A program made the position numbers and the translations under genes. 64,000 nucleotides of DNA from Closterium sp. Naga37s-1 (lineage: Eukaryota > Streptophyta > Zygnematophyceae > Desmidiales > Closteriaceae). Within the stretch, counting starts at the first letter, position 1. Every line of letters begins with the position of its first letter. Of the stretch, positions 22,229-34,800 are shown one piece after another. The DNA is taken from NCBI GenBank assembly GCA_947471745.1, contig CANJKZ010000934.1, positions 718,001 to 782,000 of the forward strand, written 5' to 3'. The notes below the pieces were generated by a model. It ran no database searches. It was not told the origin of the DNA and saw only the letters and a program-made list of their open reading frames with translations.

Positions 22229-25200
22229 CTGCAAAGCTGCCTCGGCAAGAGTAACAGGGGAAAGGGATGAACAGAGGAAGGGAGGAACAGCAGGAAGGGA
22301 GGAACAGGAGGAAGGAACAAAAGAGATATCAAGCAGAGAGGGATCAAGTTTGCTATGAACCAGGTTCGCACAGGGAAAGGTTTCGTATGCACGTTCATGA
22401 CTCACACAACCATGCCCATTATTCACAACCATTCATAACCACTCACCCGCCCATGCCCACCACTCACCACCCCTCACAACAACCACTCACCCGTCCATGC
22501 CCGGCATCTGCAGGTCCATGAGAACCAAGTCGAAGCCATGCTGCAATGATGCACATGCCTCCTGCTCTCCTCTCGCCTCCTCCCCAACAGCATGTTCGCC
22601 TCTCCCCTCCTCCTGCCCTCTCCCCTCCGCCACTCCAGCAGCAATGAAGTCAATAGCCTCCTCCCCACGTGAAGCTGTGGTCACAATGGAACCCCAGCGG
22701 GCGAGGGAGCGGCGGGCCACGAGGAGGTTGACGGGCGTGTCGTCAACCACTAGCACTCGCAGCCCCCCCACCCACGCCCGCGTCACCGCCTCATCCACCG
22801 CACCACCAACACGAGCACTACCACCACTACCACGTGCAACAGCACCAGCACCCATGCCTGCACGCATGCCCATGCCAGCAGCAACAGTGGTTGTTCCAGA
22901 TTCGCACAATGAGATAGATCGCCCACACCTTGCACTACCCTCACGTACACTCCCACCCTCATGTGCACTCGCACACACACTCGATTTCTCGCTCTCGCTC
23001 CAGCCTCGCTGAAAGGAGCTCGCTCCCTGCTGCTGTTTCTGCTGATTCTGCTGCTGCTGCTCTTGCTGGTGCTGCTGGTGGCTCTGGTTTTGTTGAGTCA
23101 CCTGATCACTCGCCTGGCTGTGCAGCAGCAGCCATCTGCTGCTGGCACCTGAATACTCTCCTGACTCCGTGTCATGCTCATGGCCACTGCTGCAGGCACC
23201 TGAAAATTCTCCTGACCCACCCATTTGCCCTTCGCCATGCCATACGGCTTCCCCTTGTTGTTGATCCTGCTCTTGCTGCTGCTGCTGCTGTGGTTCCTGA
23301 CTGCCTGAATGCTGTTCCTCTGGACAGTGTTCTTGTAACGGGGGGGTGGCTACAGGCACAGAGAAAGCCACTGTGCTGCCACACCCGGGCTGTGAGTCAA
23401 AGGCGAGCTCTCCCTTCATTAGAGTCACCTGGGGGAGAGTAAGAAGAAGGAGGAGAGAGATGAGAAGGTGTGTTTCCACAATTGAAAACCGGGCCTAGAA
23501 TTGAACAGCAGCAGCAGCAGCAACAACAACACCATGGGATTGGTAAGACAGTGAAAATGAAGAATGAACAGATGTCTAATGCACTCACTGCTTGCCACAC
23601 CAACACAAGCCCGAGTGCTGCCCCTGACCCCCTCCGCGCCTCCCTCTAGTTTTGGGACGTCTCAAAAATCGGAATTGGTAACACAGTGAAAAATAAGCCG
23701 TGTCCTTTGAGGGACTCACCGTTTGCTGCACCAACACGAGCCCAAGTGCTGCCCCTGACCCACTCCTGGCTTCCCTCTGCTCCCGCGATTCCTGGAAGAG
23801 TGGCAACAGAAGAGACGGGATGAGCGGTGTGAAAGTGCGTGCGAATGACACATGTTTGAGATGGGCGGTGTGAAAGTGCGTGCGAATGACACATGTTTGA
23901 GATGGGCGGTGTGAAAGTGCGTGCGAATGACACATGTTTGAGATAGGCGTGTGAGGGATGGGCATGTTGTCAGCCAACTCTCTGAACATTCCCAGACGAG
24001 TTGATATCGCTTTTGAGTATTCTCAAAAGCGATTTAACAGAGATGGGCATGTGAGGGATGGGCATGTTGTCAGTCAGCTCTGAACATTACCAGACGAGTA
24101 GAGTGGGAAGAGTTGGGCCGTGTGAGAAGAGAGTGTGAGAGTGTGTTGGACTGTGTGAGAAGAGAGTGTGTTGGGCTGTGTGAGAAGAGAGTGTGCTGGT
24201 CTGTGTGAGAAGAGAGTGTGTTGGGCTGTGTGAGTAGAGGGTGTGTTGGGCTGTGTGAGAAGAGAGTGTGTTGGGCTGTGTGAGGTAAATCATGAGAGAA
24301 GAGGAGTGAGCGAGGGAGAGGAGGGTGGAAGGGAAGGGAAGGGGAGGGGAGGGGAGGGGAGGGAAGAGGAGGAAAGGGGAAGGAAGAGCATGAAAGGGGA
24401 GGGGAGGGAAGGGGAGGGGAGGGGAGAGGGGAGGGGAGGGGAGGGGAGTGGAGAGGGGAAGGGAGGGGAGGGGAGGTGAGGGGAGGGGAGGGGAGGGGAG
24501 GGAAGGGAAGGGGAGGGGGATGGAAGGCGGAAACATGCAGCTGAAAGGAGGAACGGAGGAGGGTGGGAGATGGAGGAAACAAGAGGGACGAGGCGGAAAA
24601 GGGGAGGGAGACAAACAAACAGCAGGGAGGGAAGAGATGGAAGCTCACGAGGAGGGAGAAGTAGGAAGGCCCTTCACTGCCACTCGCTGTGTGGAGAGAC
24701 GCTGGGAGGCCGCAGCCCGAGTCTTGGCATGACAGCACCAGCATGCACCGCTCTCCACCCCTCTCTTGCCCACTCCCATTCCCTCTCCCACGCTCCCTGC
24801 CTGCTTTTCGAGTGGGCCTCCTCTCTTGACTCCCGTGCCGCCTCTCATGCCCCCCCTCCCCCCAAGAACTGCCCGCTGCTCCTGTTGATGCTGCTGGTTC
24901 TCCCCTCACAGCCTTGAGCAGCCAGCGGCAGCTAGAACAAAGCCAGGCGGAGAGCCCATGGGCAGCAGTAGCAGTGGGTGCTCGTGGTGAGGAAAGGCCT
25001 GGTGTGGACGGGGGAAACGTGGAGAGAGGAAGACGGGCTTTGAGGTGCCCTGGAAAAGAAGATGGACTATGGGCCGTGGCAGGCAGCAGTGGGTGCGGGT
25101 GGGGTGGCTGAAGAAAGGCCGAGGATATATGGAGAAACGTGGAGGGGAGAAGAGAGTGTGGGTGGAGTGGATTTTTTTAGTGCATGTGCCTTAAAAAAGC

Positions 25201-28200
25201 GGAGAAGAGAGAAGGTGCAATGCGGGTGGAGAGGTGGGAAGGGAAAGGTGTGGGGGAAGCGAGGGCGGGAGGTTGACGAATGAGAAAGAGGATAGGACTG
25301 ACGTGGGGTTGAGACTAGGTTATCAAATGGGAGAGAAAGTGTATGAGGACGAGCAAGCATTGTGAGCTTGGGCGTGAGCTGAGCATGAATAAACACCACC
25401 AACGCTACAGCCAACCACTCAGAACAGCCTTACCCTGGCAACAAAGGGTGTCTTGCAAGCTTGTCCCTTGCGGCACCAGCGACATCCGCACTGTCACATG
25501 GCCTTGTGTTGTGAACTTGACTGCGTTATCTGAAACATAGTTGAGGAAGCGGTAACCGGAAGTGGTAACCCAGAAGTGGTAACCCAGAAGTGGTAACTGG
25601 AAATGGTAACCCAGAAGTGGTAACTGGAAATGGTAACCCAGAAGTGGTAACTGGAAATGGTAAGTGGAAGTGGTCACCATATGCAGAACACGTGAAGGCC
25701 ATTCAAAAGAGCTGCAAATCTACCATGAAGCTCAAGGAGATCACAGGTGCATTCATGGTGGGGTGTGGATGATGATGGTAAGTGTGGTGAGTTGTGGATG
25801 ATGGTAAGTGTGGTGGGGTGTGGTGTGGATGACGGTAAGTGTTGTGGGGTGTGGTGTGGATGATGGTAAGTGTGGTGGGATGATCCTTTACCATCACAAG
25901 GGCGTGCACATGGCAGTTACCATCGCATGCCCACATCATCCCCCCACCCACAGATTTGGGCAGCAGTAGCTTTCCAGCAGCTGGTTCAGCCCACCTGTGA
26001 TCTCCTTGACCATGCTGCCGAGATGCATGGGGTCCACAATGACATGCGTGGGGCACTCGTCTCCCACAATGCCGCTCACTGCATGGGGAGGAAGGAGGGT
26101 GAAAGTTTCCAACGCATGAAAGTGAGAAAGAAGGCAAGGTGCATTGAACAAACACATGCCATCGAAATGAGACACATAGTGTATGTTACACAATGTTAAG
26201 AACAACGTGACGGCGCCCTTGCAATAGCTCAAGGTGTTACAAAATGCCAGAGGCAGTGTTCCAAACATAATCCTGCTTGTCCAAGAGTTGGAAGAGTTTC
26301 GACCATGCACGTTCTTCAGACACGAACAAAACGTGTTCTACACACATGAGTCTAGAGCCGGTGTACTTGACCAATAAAGGTAATCCCTTGGCGAGCGCAG
26401 TGCATCCCCCTTCTAGCGCTCCTCACCAGTCATCAACACACATTCAATCAACAGACACTCACATTCAATGCCTTTGGAGCTTGCTGCCTCCGCATGCCAA
26501 TCCAAAGCAGCACGGAGCCACTGGCGTACATCAATCACCACCTCATCCACCACCGCCTTGCCTGCCTCCAGCTTTGCCATATGCAGTGCACCCCCCTTCA
26601 TTAAACCACTCACTTTCGATCCCTTTCGAGCGTGCTGCCTGTGCATGCCAACCCAGCGTAGCATGAAGCCACTCCCGTACATCAATCACCACCTCATCCA
26701 CCATGGCCTTGCCTGCCTCCAGCTTCGCCAGGTCCAACACGCGGTTGACCAGATGCAGTGCATCCTTGGCTGATGCCCCGGCCATGAGGAGATCTGCTAG
26801 CTGGGAGGCGTTCAGGCCCATGTCCGCTAGAGCATCAATCATGCCTGGTGTGGAAAGGGGGATGTGCGAGGGAGAGCGGTAGTGGGTGGGAAGGTGTAGG
26901 GTGCACTAGAGTGTTTAGGCGTTCAGGCCCATGTTCGCTAGAGCGTCGAGCATGTCTGGTGGGGGAAGGGGGATGTGGGAGAGAGAGAGGGAGTGGGTGG
27001 GAAGCACCTGTCCCTACCATGCCTGTATTCTTATAAACCCATCAATGAAGGACTGCTTGAGGGAGTGGGTGGGAAGCAGAAGGGTGCAGTGATGGAGTTG
27101 AGAGAAACACACAGTTGACCAGATGCAGTACATCTCTTGCTGATGCCCCGGCCATTAGCAGGTCGGCGAGATGGAATGAGTTTAGGCCCATGTCTGCCAG
27201 AGCGTCAATCATGCCTGGTGGCATCTGCAGCTTTTGAGGCACCTCAAAAGATGGGATGAGTTTAGGCCCATGTCTGCCAGAGCGTCACTCATGCCTGGTG
27301 CACCATGATGCTGCATGGGTCTGCAGCTCATGCAACATGTGCAGCACACTCAAAAACAGGAGGAATGCAACAGTGTACCATCAAACTCTTACCAATAATC
27401 CCAACCATGGGCGTCCGCAGCTCGTGAGACATGCAAGCCACAAACATGCTCTTTGATGCCTCTGCTGCATCTGCCTCCCGTCTCAGCCTATCTGCCTCTG
27501 CCGTCTGCTGCTGGGTCTGCAGGAACTTTCTCCGCTGCAGGTATGCGGCCACCAGCACGAGCACCACGAGGAGGAGTGTGAAGAGGGCGATGAGGATAGG
27601 GATGCCCCACTGCTGCCATGTGTTTGGAGGTTGTGTGTTCCTGGAATGGGGGGAGCAACAGGAAGAGGGCATGTCGACTAGATAAATTTATCTACCATGC
27701 ACGAGGAGTGTGAAGAGGGCGATGAGGATGGGGTGGGGATGTCCCACTGTTGCCACGTGTTTGGAGGTTGTGTGTGCCTGGATGGGGAAACAATCGCATG
27801 GAATGAAAATGAGCGGCAAGGTTGTGGATGTTTATTGTGAATATTCTATAAGCAAGGGCACAGAAAGAGGGTGAAGATGGGATATTCCCCCATTTATCCC
27901 AGCTCTTTCCTCGGCCACCCCACCATTCTTTCAATAGTGTGCCTGCACCAGAACTTGTATATGCAATGCAAGCTATCCAGGCGCTTTTCGAGTCACTCAA
28001 AAGTCATCCTACCTACATAGTGATTTCAAGAGTATCAAGCTATCGAATCGAGCATGCAGTCTCGGGAAAAAGCACGCAAAAATCTCACCCATAACCCCAC
28101 GAGAAGGCTCAGTCAGTCACTCACTCACTCACCGGCACCAGACTTCATATTTTCTCACGCCTGCTCCCATCTCGTCTAGAGGCACCACTGCCCGATGCTC

Positions 28201-28523
28201 CCAGGGGCGGGTTTCGGACTCCGGAGAGGGGTGCATGTAGGGGAGCTTGTCGTCGGGGCGGAAGTAGGCGTGAGGGGGGACTGGGGAGACAATGGCGAAG
28301 AGAGAGGCTGGGTCGGTGATGTCGTATAGCTCAAAGGACTTTGATGGGTCTGGGTGGAAGGGCACAAGAGAAAGGGGGGAGAGGGAAGTGGGGAGAAGGG
28401 GAGGGTTGTGAAGAGGCCTGGGACACAGATGATGGCGACAAGAGATGCTGAGTCAGTGATGTCGCATAGCTCAAAGGACTTGGATGGGTCTGTGGGGGAG
28501 GGAGGGAGTCGTGGGGGTTGGAA

Positions 28524-28591
<68 letters not shown>

Positions 28592-28716
28592 ACCCTTAGC
28601 CTCTTCCCTCAGCCTCTTCCCTCTGCCCTCATCCTCCCTTGCCTACATAAAGGCTGCTAGTGCCTTGCTTCTTTCATTATTTCGTGTGGTGTTCAATTTC
28701 GGCGGTCGTTCGAGAG

Positions 28717-28813
<97 letters not shown>

Positions 28814-31800
28814 CTCCCTTAGCCCTCTGCCCTCTGCCTCATCCCTCTGCCCTCTGCTCTCCAGAGCCTTTTAAGGGGGCTTTGGCCTTTTTCTCCTCAT
28901 TATTTCGTGTGGTGTTCAATTTCGGCGGCTCGCGCCGGCGGCCTTCGGCCGCTGCCGCTCGCTTGCGCGGCCTCCGGCCGCGCGCTCCTGGTGGCAAGGA
29001 ACAAGGCGGAGGACTACCAATACGGGTAAGAACGCACATGCAAAGAAAGCAGGAGAGCAGGACTAAAACAAGACAACACGGCATGCAGTTCTACACTAGG
29101 CGAAAGCCTACATCGTGTACGGCTCCGCCCCCTCCACCTCAAGCATCGAGCGCATGCACGCCGTCATTGCAAGGAGGAGATGCGCCGACGACTGAAGTGT
29201 GTCCACAGGAGTCCCGACCTGAGCAGCCCCTACAAGATCCCCCACGTGGCGGGGGAAGGTACGCGCTAAGGGCGCTACCCCGGCGGGCGCTTCCGACACG
29301 GGTGCCAACGGCGACTCGAGCGATTCTGCCAAAGACACGCAGGACCCTCGGGATCCTGGACCGTAACTGCTCGGAAAGCTCCGCGTGGCCCCACACACCG
29401 CCAGCTGCAAGTTCGCCACCACCTCACACGCCTCCGCCAGATTCAGAATCCGGCACATGGTCAGCATGGGGTCTCTCCCCGCGTGAGTGGGGGGAGGTGC
29501 AGTCGGAGCTTCGCGCGGAAACGCCGTCGACCAGCCAGGAGTCCGGCCACCAGTCACGCGCTGCGCGGAGAAGCCCGGGACCTGGCGAGGGGTGCGAAAC
29601 CGAGCCCCCCCCTCCCGCGCGGGCAGATACTCGCGCAGCGTCGGCGCGCGCTGAGGAGCCACCGGGCCTGGGTCCGCGGCGAAGGGAGGTCCGTTGGTCA
29701 CCTCAATGTGCACGTGCGTCGGCTCCCCACTCGCCCGCGCCTGCCGCACCACTTCCGCAAATGCATTCGCGGCCCGATCGAGGGCGGGATCCTGCCCGCT
29801 ACAATTGCCGCCACGCCCACCGCCATTCCGCCGGCCCCGCCGACCTCCGGAACCAGCAGAGTGCGGTCGCGGAGGGGACTGCTCGCGTCGGCCCGAATCC
29901 CAACGATGCCCAGGTGACCCCTTCCCCCGCGTCGCCGGAGATTGCCGCGGAGACCGTTGCGCGGGGGATCGCGATCGGGGTGAGCGCTGGCCTACCCGAC
30001 CACGAGGAGATGGGCGGCGAGGAGAACGGGGACGCGCCGGGGACCGCTGAGCGCCCTCCCTGCGCTGTGGGGCTTCGCGACGCTCAGGAGAGGGGCGGCG
30101 AGGAGAGGGCTGCCGAGGAGGCTGACGCGGAGGCGAGCGCCCACGCTCCTGCCGCGGCTGACCGTCAGGGCGGCTTGACGCAACACGTGCAGGGGCCCAC
30201 GAATACTCCGGCGAGGTGGGGCGCGCGGCAGGCCGATGAGGAAGAGTTAGCATCCGCTCAAAGCGGCGGACGGGCTCGCTTGCGGAGGGATGCGCAGGGA
30301 CACGCGGTCGAAACCCGGCAGGCGCAGGGTCCGGCAGCGCGCTCTCCGCAGAACCCTCGAGCTCCGGATCCCGTCGCGCGGATGGGTCCATCACCTCCGA
30401 CAGCACCGCAGCCGACGCCAGCACGCCGACCTATTGGGGACGAGGCGGATAGGGCGCCCCTGGCAGGGCGCGCGGGAGCGGCGGGAGGAAGAGGAACGCG
30501 GGGAATCCGCGTGGGACGCGGCAGCAACCGCCGCGGACGACGCGGGAACGGGAGAGGACGCCGAGGTGGAGGAGCGCGCGGCACAAATCGGCGCCGTACC
30601 GGCGCAAGCGGATACGCGAGAACAGCAGAAAGGCTAATGCGTGAAGGCGCGGAAGGCGGCGAGGAGGTGCTCAGCGAGGATGCAGAGGACGAAGTCGAGA
30701 TTGAAGAAAGCGATGGGGGTGACCCCGCTTTTAACTCAGAAAGAGAGGGGATGTTCGAAGCTGAGGCAGAGGAGGACGAGGCAGAGTTGGAGCTGCTGCT
30801 TCAAGAAATGGAATCCCCAAACCAGCAGGCCCGAGGCGATCCCGCGAACCGAACCACACATCGAAACCGAACCGCGGGGGGAAATCGTGCAAGGGGGGGA
30901 AATCAAGCCGCGACAGAAGACGGAATTGACTCTGCAGCGGCCAATGAAAATTCAGAAGCCCCTAATCCAACCCCCGTGATGCTCAAACCTGACGACCTGG
31001 CGAAAAACACAGACCTGTTCGCCCAGGTTGCAGACTGGGACCTTGACCCGCTACGCGACAGTCGCCAACCTCCTCTTGCCCGCCACCCCCCCAAAAAGCC
31101 CTTCGCGAATCCTTCGCGATCTGCATGTTGACACCGTTACTCCACCTCGCGGCCAATCCCGAGTCCCCACCTGGGTGGAAGTTACTGACCTTCCTCCCGC
31201 GCCTACTTCTTCGAACCTCGTCAGCCCGTAAGCCTGACTGGAGCGCGATGATGAATCGGCTCCTGCTTTTTCGCCAAGGGTCCTGGGCCGTCCTATACGA
31301 AGAAGCTGTCCAGGCGATTTCCCTGCCACCGCAACCTCGCCACGCACCTGACACAACTGGAACCCTGGCAAGAGCGGAAGGACTGGCAAAACGGGGTAAC
31401 CTGTCAAAATCACTTCAATCCCTCCAGGCCACTCCCGTGTCGCCAGCCTCACCTGAAGTGTTGGAAGCCCTCACGGCGAGACACCCACCTGCATGCCAAT
31501 CACTCCCTGATTGGCTTCACACTGCCACGGCGGAAGACCCACCCACTGTCGAAGCCCGCGACTTCAGGCGTCTCCTCGCCAAGCTCCCCAATGGAGTCGG
31601 GGCCGGGCCTTCAGGAACCACCTTCGAGCACATCCGAGACGCGGCCCTTGGGAATGCCGAAGTACTCACCCATCTCCTCGCCCTCACAAACACGGCTCTA
31701 GCAGGAAAACACCCCGCGACCGCAGGGGAACTCTTAACGGCCTCCCGCCTGTTAGCCTTTACGAAACCTCAAGGTGGGACGAGGCCAATCGCGGTGGGTG

Positions 31801-34800
31801 AATGTCTCCTCCGGATCATTACCAAGGCCGCCCTATTTCTGACCGCGCCGGCCGCTCGTACTCACTTTACTCCCCTTCAGTTCGGAGTAGCAGTAGCAGG
31901 GGGGATCGAAGCGGCTATCCACACCGCTCGCACGTACCTGGAAGTGCACCCAGGGGCAGTGGCGCTGCAGATTGACCTCGCGAACGCGTTCAATGCGGTC
32001 GAAAGGAGAGCGGTGTTCGAGGGGCTGAGAAACGAGGCGCTGAAGGCGCTGATTCCCCTCGTCCGCCTATCCTATGGGGCTGCCTCCTCTCTCTTCCTCG
32101 ACCACGACTTCGGCGCTGCCCCGCTGCAGAGCGCCAGAGGAGTCCGCCAAGGGGACCCGCTCGGCCCCCTCCTGTTCGCGGCAAGCATCCATCCGTGCCT
32201 CGTTGACACGGCGGCAGCACACCCTCAGGTGGTCCTGCTGGCGTACGCCGACGACATCACGCTGCTCGGCGACGCCACGGCCTGCACAGCGGCATTTGTC
32301 CACCTCACATCGGCACTAGCCGCCCTCGGCCTGGTTCACAATCCGGGAAAATGCGCGGCGTGGTCTGCCGCAGCAATCGACCCTTCTTCGGTTCCCCCAG
32401 GCATTAGTATCGCCGAAGAAGGGTTGCAGATTCTCGGCAGCCCAGTGGGCACACCCCGGGGCTGTGCAGGCGCTGTGAGAGAGAGATTGGCAGCAGCGGC
32501 AGCCCCTCTCCCCCTGCTAGCCCAGATGGACCCCCAGCTTAGTCTCCTCCTCCTCACCCGCTGTGTCAGCCGCCGAGCATCTTTTCTGGCCAGAACCACC
32601 CCCCTGGAAGCCCTCCCGGAAGCGGAATGGTCTGCTTGGGGGGAACAGCTCCTCCACACCTTCTTGGTTTCGGCCCACATCTTGAGCCCGAGGAGTGCCA
32701 GGGAGAGACGGAGGATCTGGCGGCAGGCAGCACTGCCAGTGACTCTGGGAGGCCTGGGCATCACTGACCCCGCTGTTGAAAGCAGCTACGCCTACCTCGC
32801 CTCAGTGATCAGCGCCGCCCACCTCCTGCACTCCCTGGAGATCTCACTGCATCCCGCTATCGCCGCGCTCCTCCCCCTACTGGACCCGACCCATGGCTCT
32901 CCGCATGCGATGCCTGCACGCCTCGCTGCGGCTGAGGCAGCTCTCCCCCCAGAGGCTCTCGAGGTGCTCCAGGCCGGGAAGGCAGACCAAGGGACTGAAG
33001 CTGCAGCAGAGCCTAGCGCTGGCGGTTCACTCCCACCGCTTCTTGAGAGTCATGCGCGAGGCAAGGCGGATGCGCCCCAACCCCCGTTCTGGCCACGCGC
33101 AAAGGATGCAGTCAGTGCTAGGCCCAGGCGCGGGGGACTGGCTGCTGGCGATCCCGCTCATCCCCTCGCTACGGATGGGCCCATCCCAGCTCTCCACTGC
33201 AGCTGCCTTCCGCCTAGGCCTCCCCCTCCCCGTGCCCAGACGCTGTGACTGCCGCTACCGCACCACCTTCCCTGACGATCGCCTCCCCAACCACCTCATG
33301 CGCTGCGAGAAGGGGAAAGGGAGGACCGCAACCCATCACGCTCTGCGGGATGAGATTGCGAACATAGGGGTTGAGGCGGGGTTTACGGTTCACAAGGAGA
33401 CGTATGTCTACTCTCTGGTTGAAAACCTAAAGGCGGATGTCTCTATCCGTCATCCCCTGACTGGAGAGGTTTGGATGTGCGACGTGACCGTGACGGACCC
33501 GGTGTCTTACCAGGACGAGAACTGCAACCGAGCTCCTGGATGGGCGGCTAGGGCGGCAGCGGCGAAAAAGGAGGAGAAGTACGCCCGTCGGAACGCGTGG
33601 GTGGGGTTCCACGCGCTTGCAGTAGAGACCTACGGCTACCCCTCGCCAGGGGTGATGGCTTACTTGGGGCAATGCGCGGAGCTGGCGGCGAAGCTGCGGT
33701 TTAACGCAGCACCTACCTCCTACGAAGCAGCGAAGCTGCTGACGGAGTACCGCCAGCGCTGGAGTGTGTGCCTCCAGCGGTCGCAGGCCAACGCCATCCG
33801 CACCAAGACCAATGAGGCCTTAGCGGCGGACGAGCTCGGCTTTCGGGGCCCCACCATCCCTCTCAGTGAGGGACAGCTGCACCAGTTGATCGAGGCCCCT
33901 TTCGACCAGTAGGGTCGGACAAGGGGGGGGGGCGGAGTAGGTGGGGGACTTGGAGGGGATAGGTTTCCGATTTGTGTGTTTGTTTATGCTTTGTGTTTGC
34001 ATCTTCCCTTGTACCACCCCATATGAAATACAAGGACCATTCGAGAGAGAGAGAGAGAGACAAACCAGGCAGAGAAGCGATGACACAACAAGCAAAGCCA
34101 GGTGCATTCGAGAGAGAGAGAGAGGTGATTTCGTGTATGCACTCACCAGGGGCATACACCCCTTTACTCACCAGGTGCTTACACCCCTTTACTCACCAGG
34201 TGCTTACACCCCTTTACTCACCAGGTGCTTACACCCCTTTACTCACCAGGTGCTTACACCCCTTTACCCACCAGGTGCTTACACCCCTTTACTCACCAGG
34301 TGCTTACACCCCTTTACCCACCAGGTGCTTACACCCCTTTACTCACCAGGTGCATACACCCCTTTACTCACCAGGTGCTTACACCCCTTTACTCACCAGG
34401 TGCTTACACCCCTTTACTCACCAGGTGCATACACCCCTTTACTCACCAGGTGCTTACACCCCTTTACTCACCAGGTGCTTACATCCCTTTACTCACTAGG
34501 TGCTTACACCCCTTTACTCACCAGGTGCATACACCCCTTTACTCACCAGGTGCATACACCCCTTTACTCACCAGGTGCATACACCCCTTTACTCACCAGG
34601 TGCATATAGTTCTTCTAGGACCTTCTGGGCAATGTAAGTCACGTCAACGGATGCAGCGAGTGACCCGTACACTGCTCCTGCCTCTGCTGTTGACTGGTTC
34701 GAGTTGTTAGTGGGGAGGCTGCGGAGGATAGGAACCGCGATACCTGGGACAGGGTGGACAGCAACAAACGGGATAGGAAAGAGGAGCGATTCGGAACAGA

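Larger units (their letters stand above)
28600..34125 (+). mobile_element. Non-LTR retrotransposon with restriction-like endonuclease
   Basis: A reverse transcriptase without LTRs, followed by a CxC...HxxxC zinc motif and a restriction-like endonuclease signature. This is the layout of the site-specific R2/CRE/NeSL group. Both borders carry (GA)n: 28527-28588 and 28711-28812 on the 5' side, 34040-34061 and 34106-34123 on the 3' side, each with the word TTCGAGAGAG. A leader block ending ATTTCGTGTGGTGTTCAATT occurs twice (about 28610-28710 and 28820-28935). The element lies in an intron of the histidine kinase gene, in antisense orientation to that gene. Length about 5.3-5.5 kb; its exact ends are uncertain. 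Confidence 0.75.

Noticed and set aside
28660..30640. 5' part of the 823-codon sense frame as the non-LTR element's N-terminus
   Set aside because: It starts inside a GA microsatellite and is low-complexity; the antisense frame over the same stretch is more protein-like. Only the part after about 30640 was kept.
34141..34603. CRISPR-like array
   Set aside because: Units are contiguous 25-bp repeats with no unique spacers, in a eukaryotic intron.
33941..34710. Repeat protein with [18 protein letters not shown] units
   Set aside because: Translation of a 25-bp intronic minisatellite; the unit is not a multiple of three and all frames are open.
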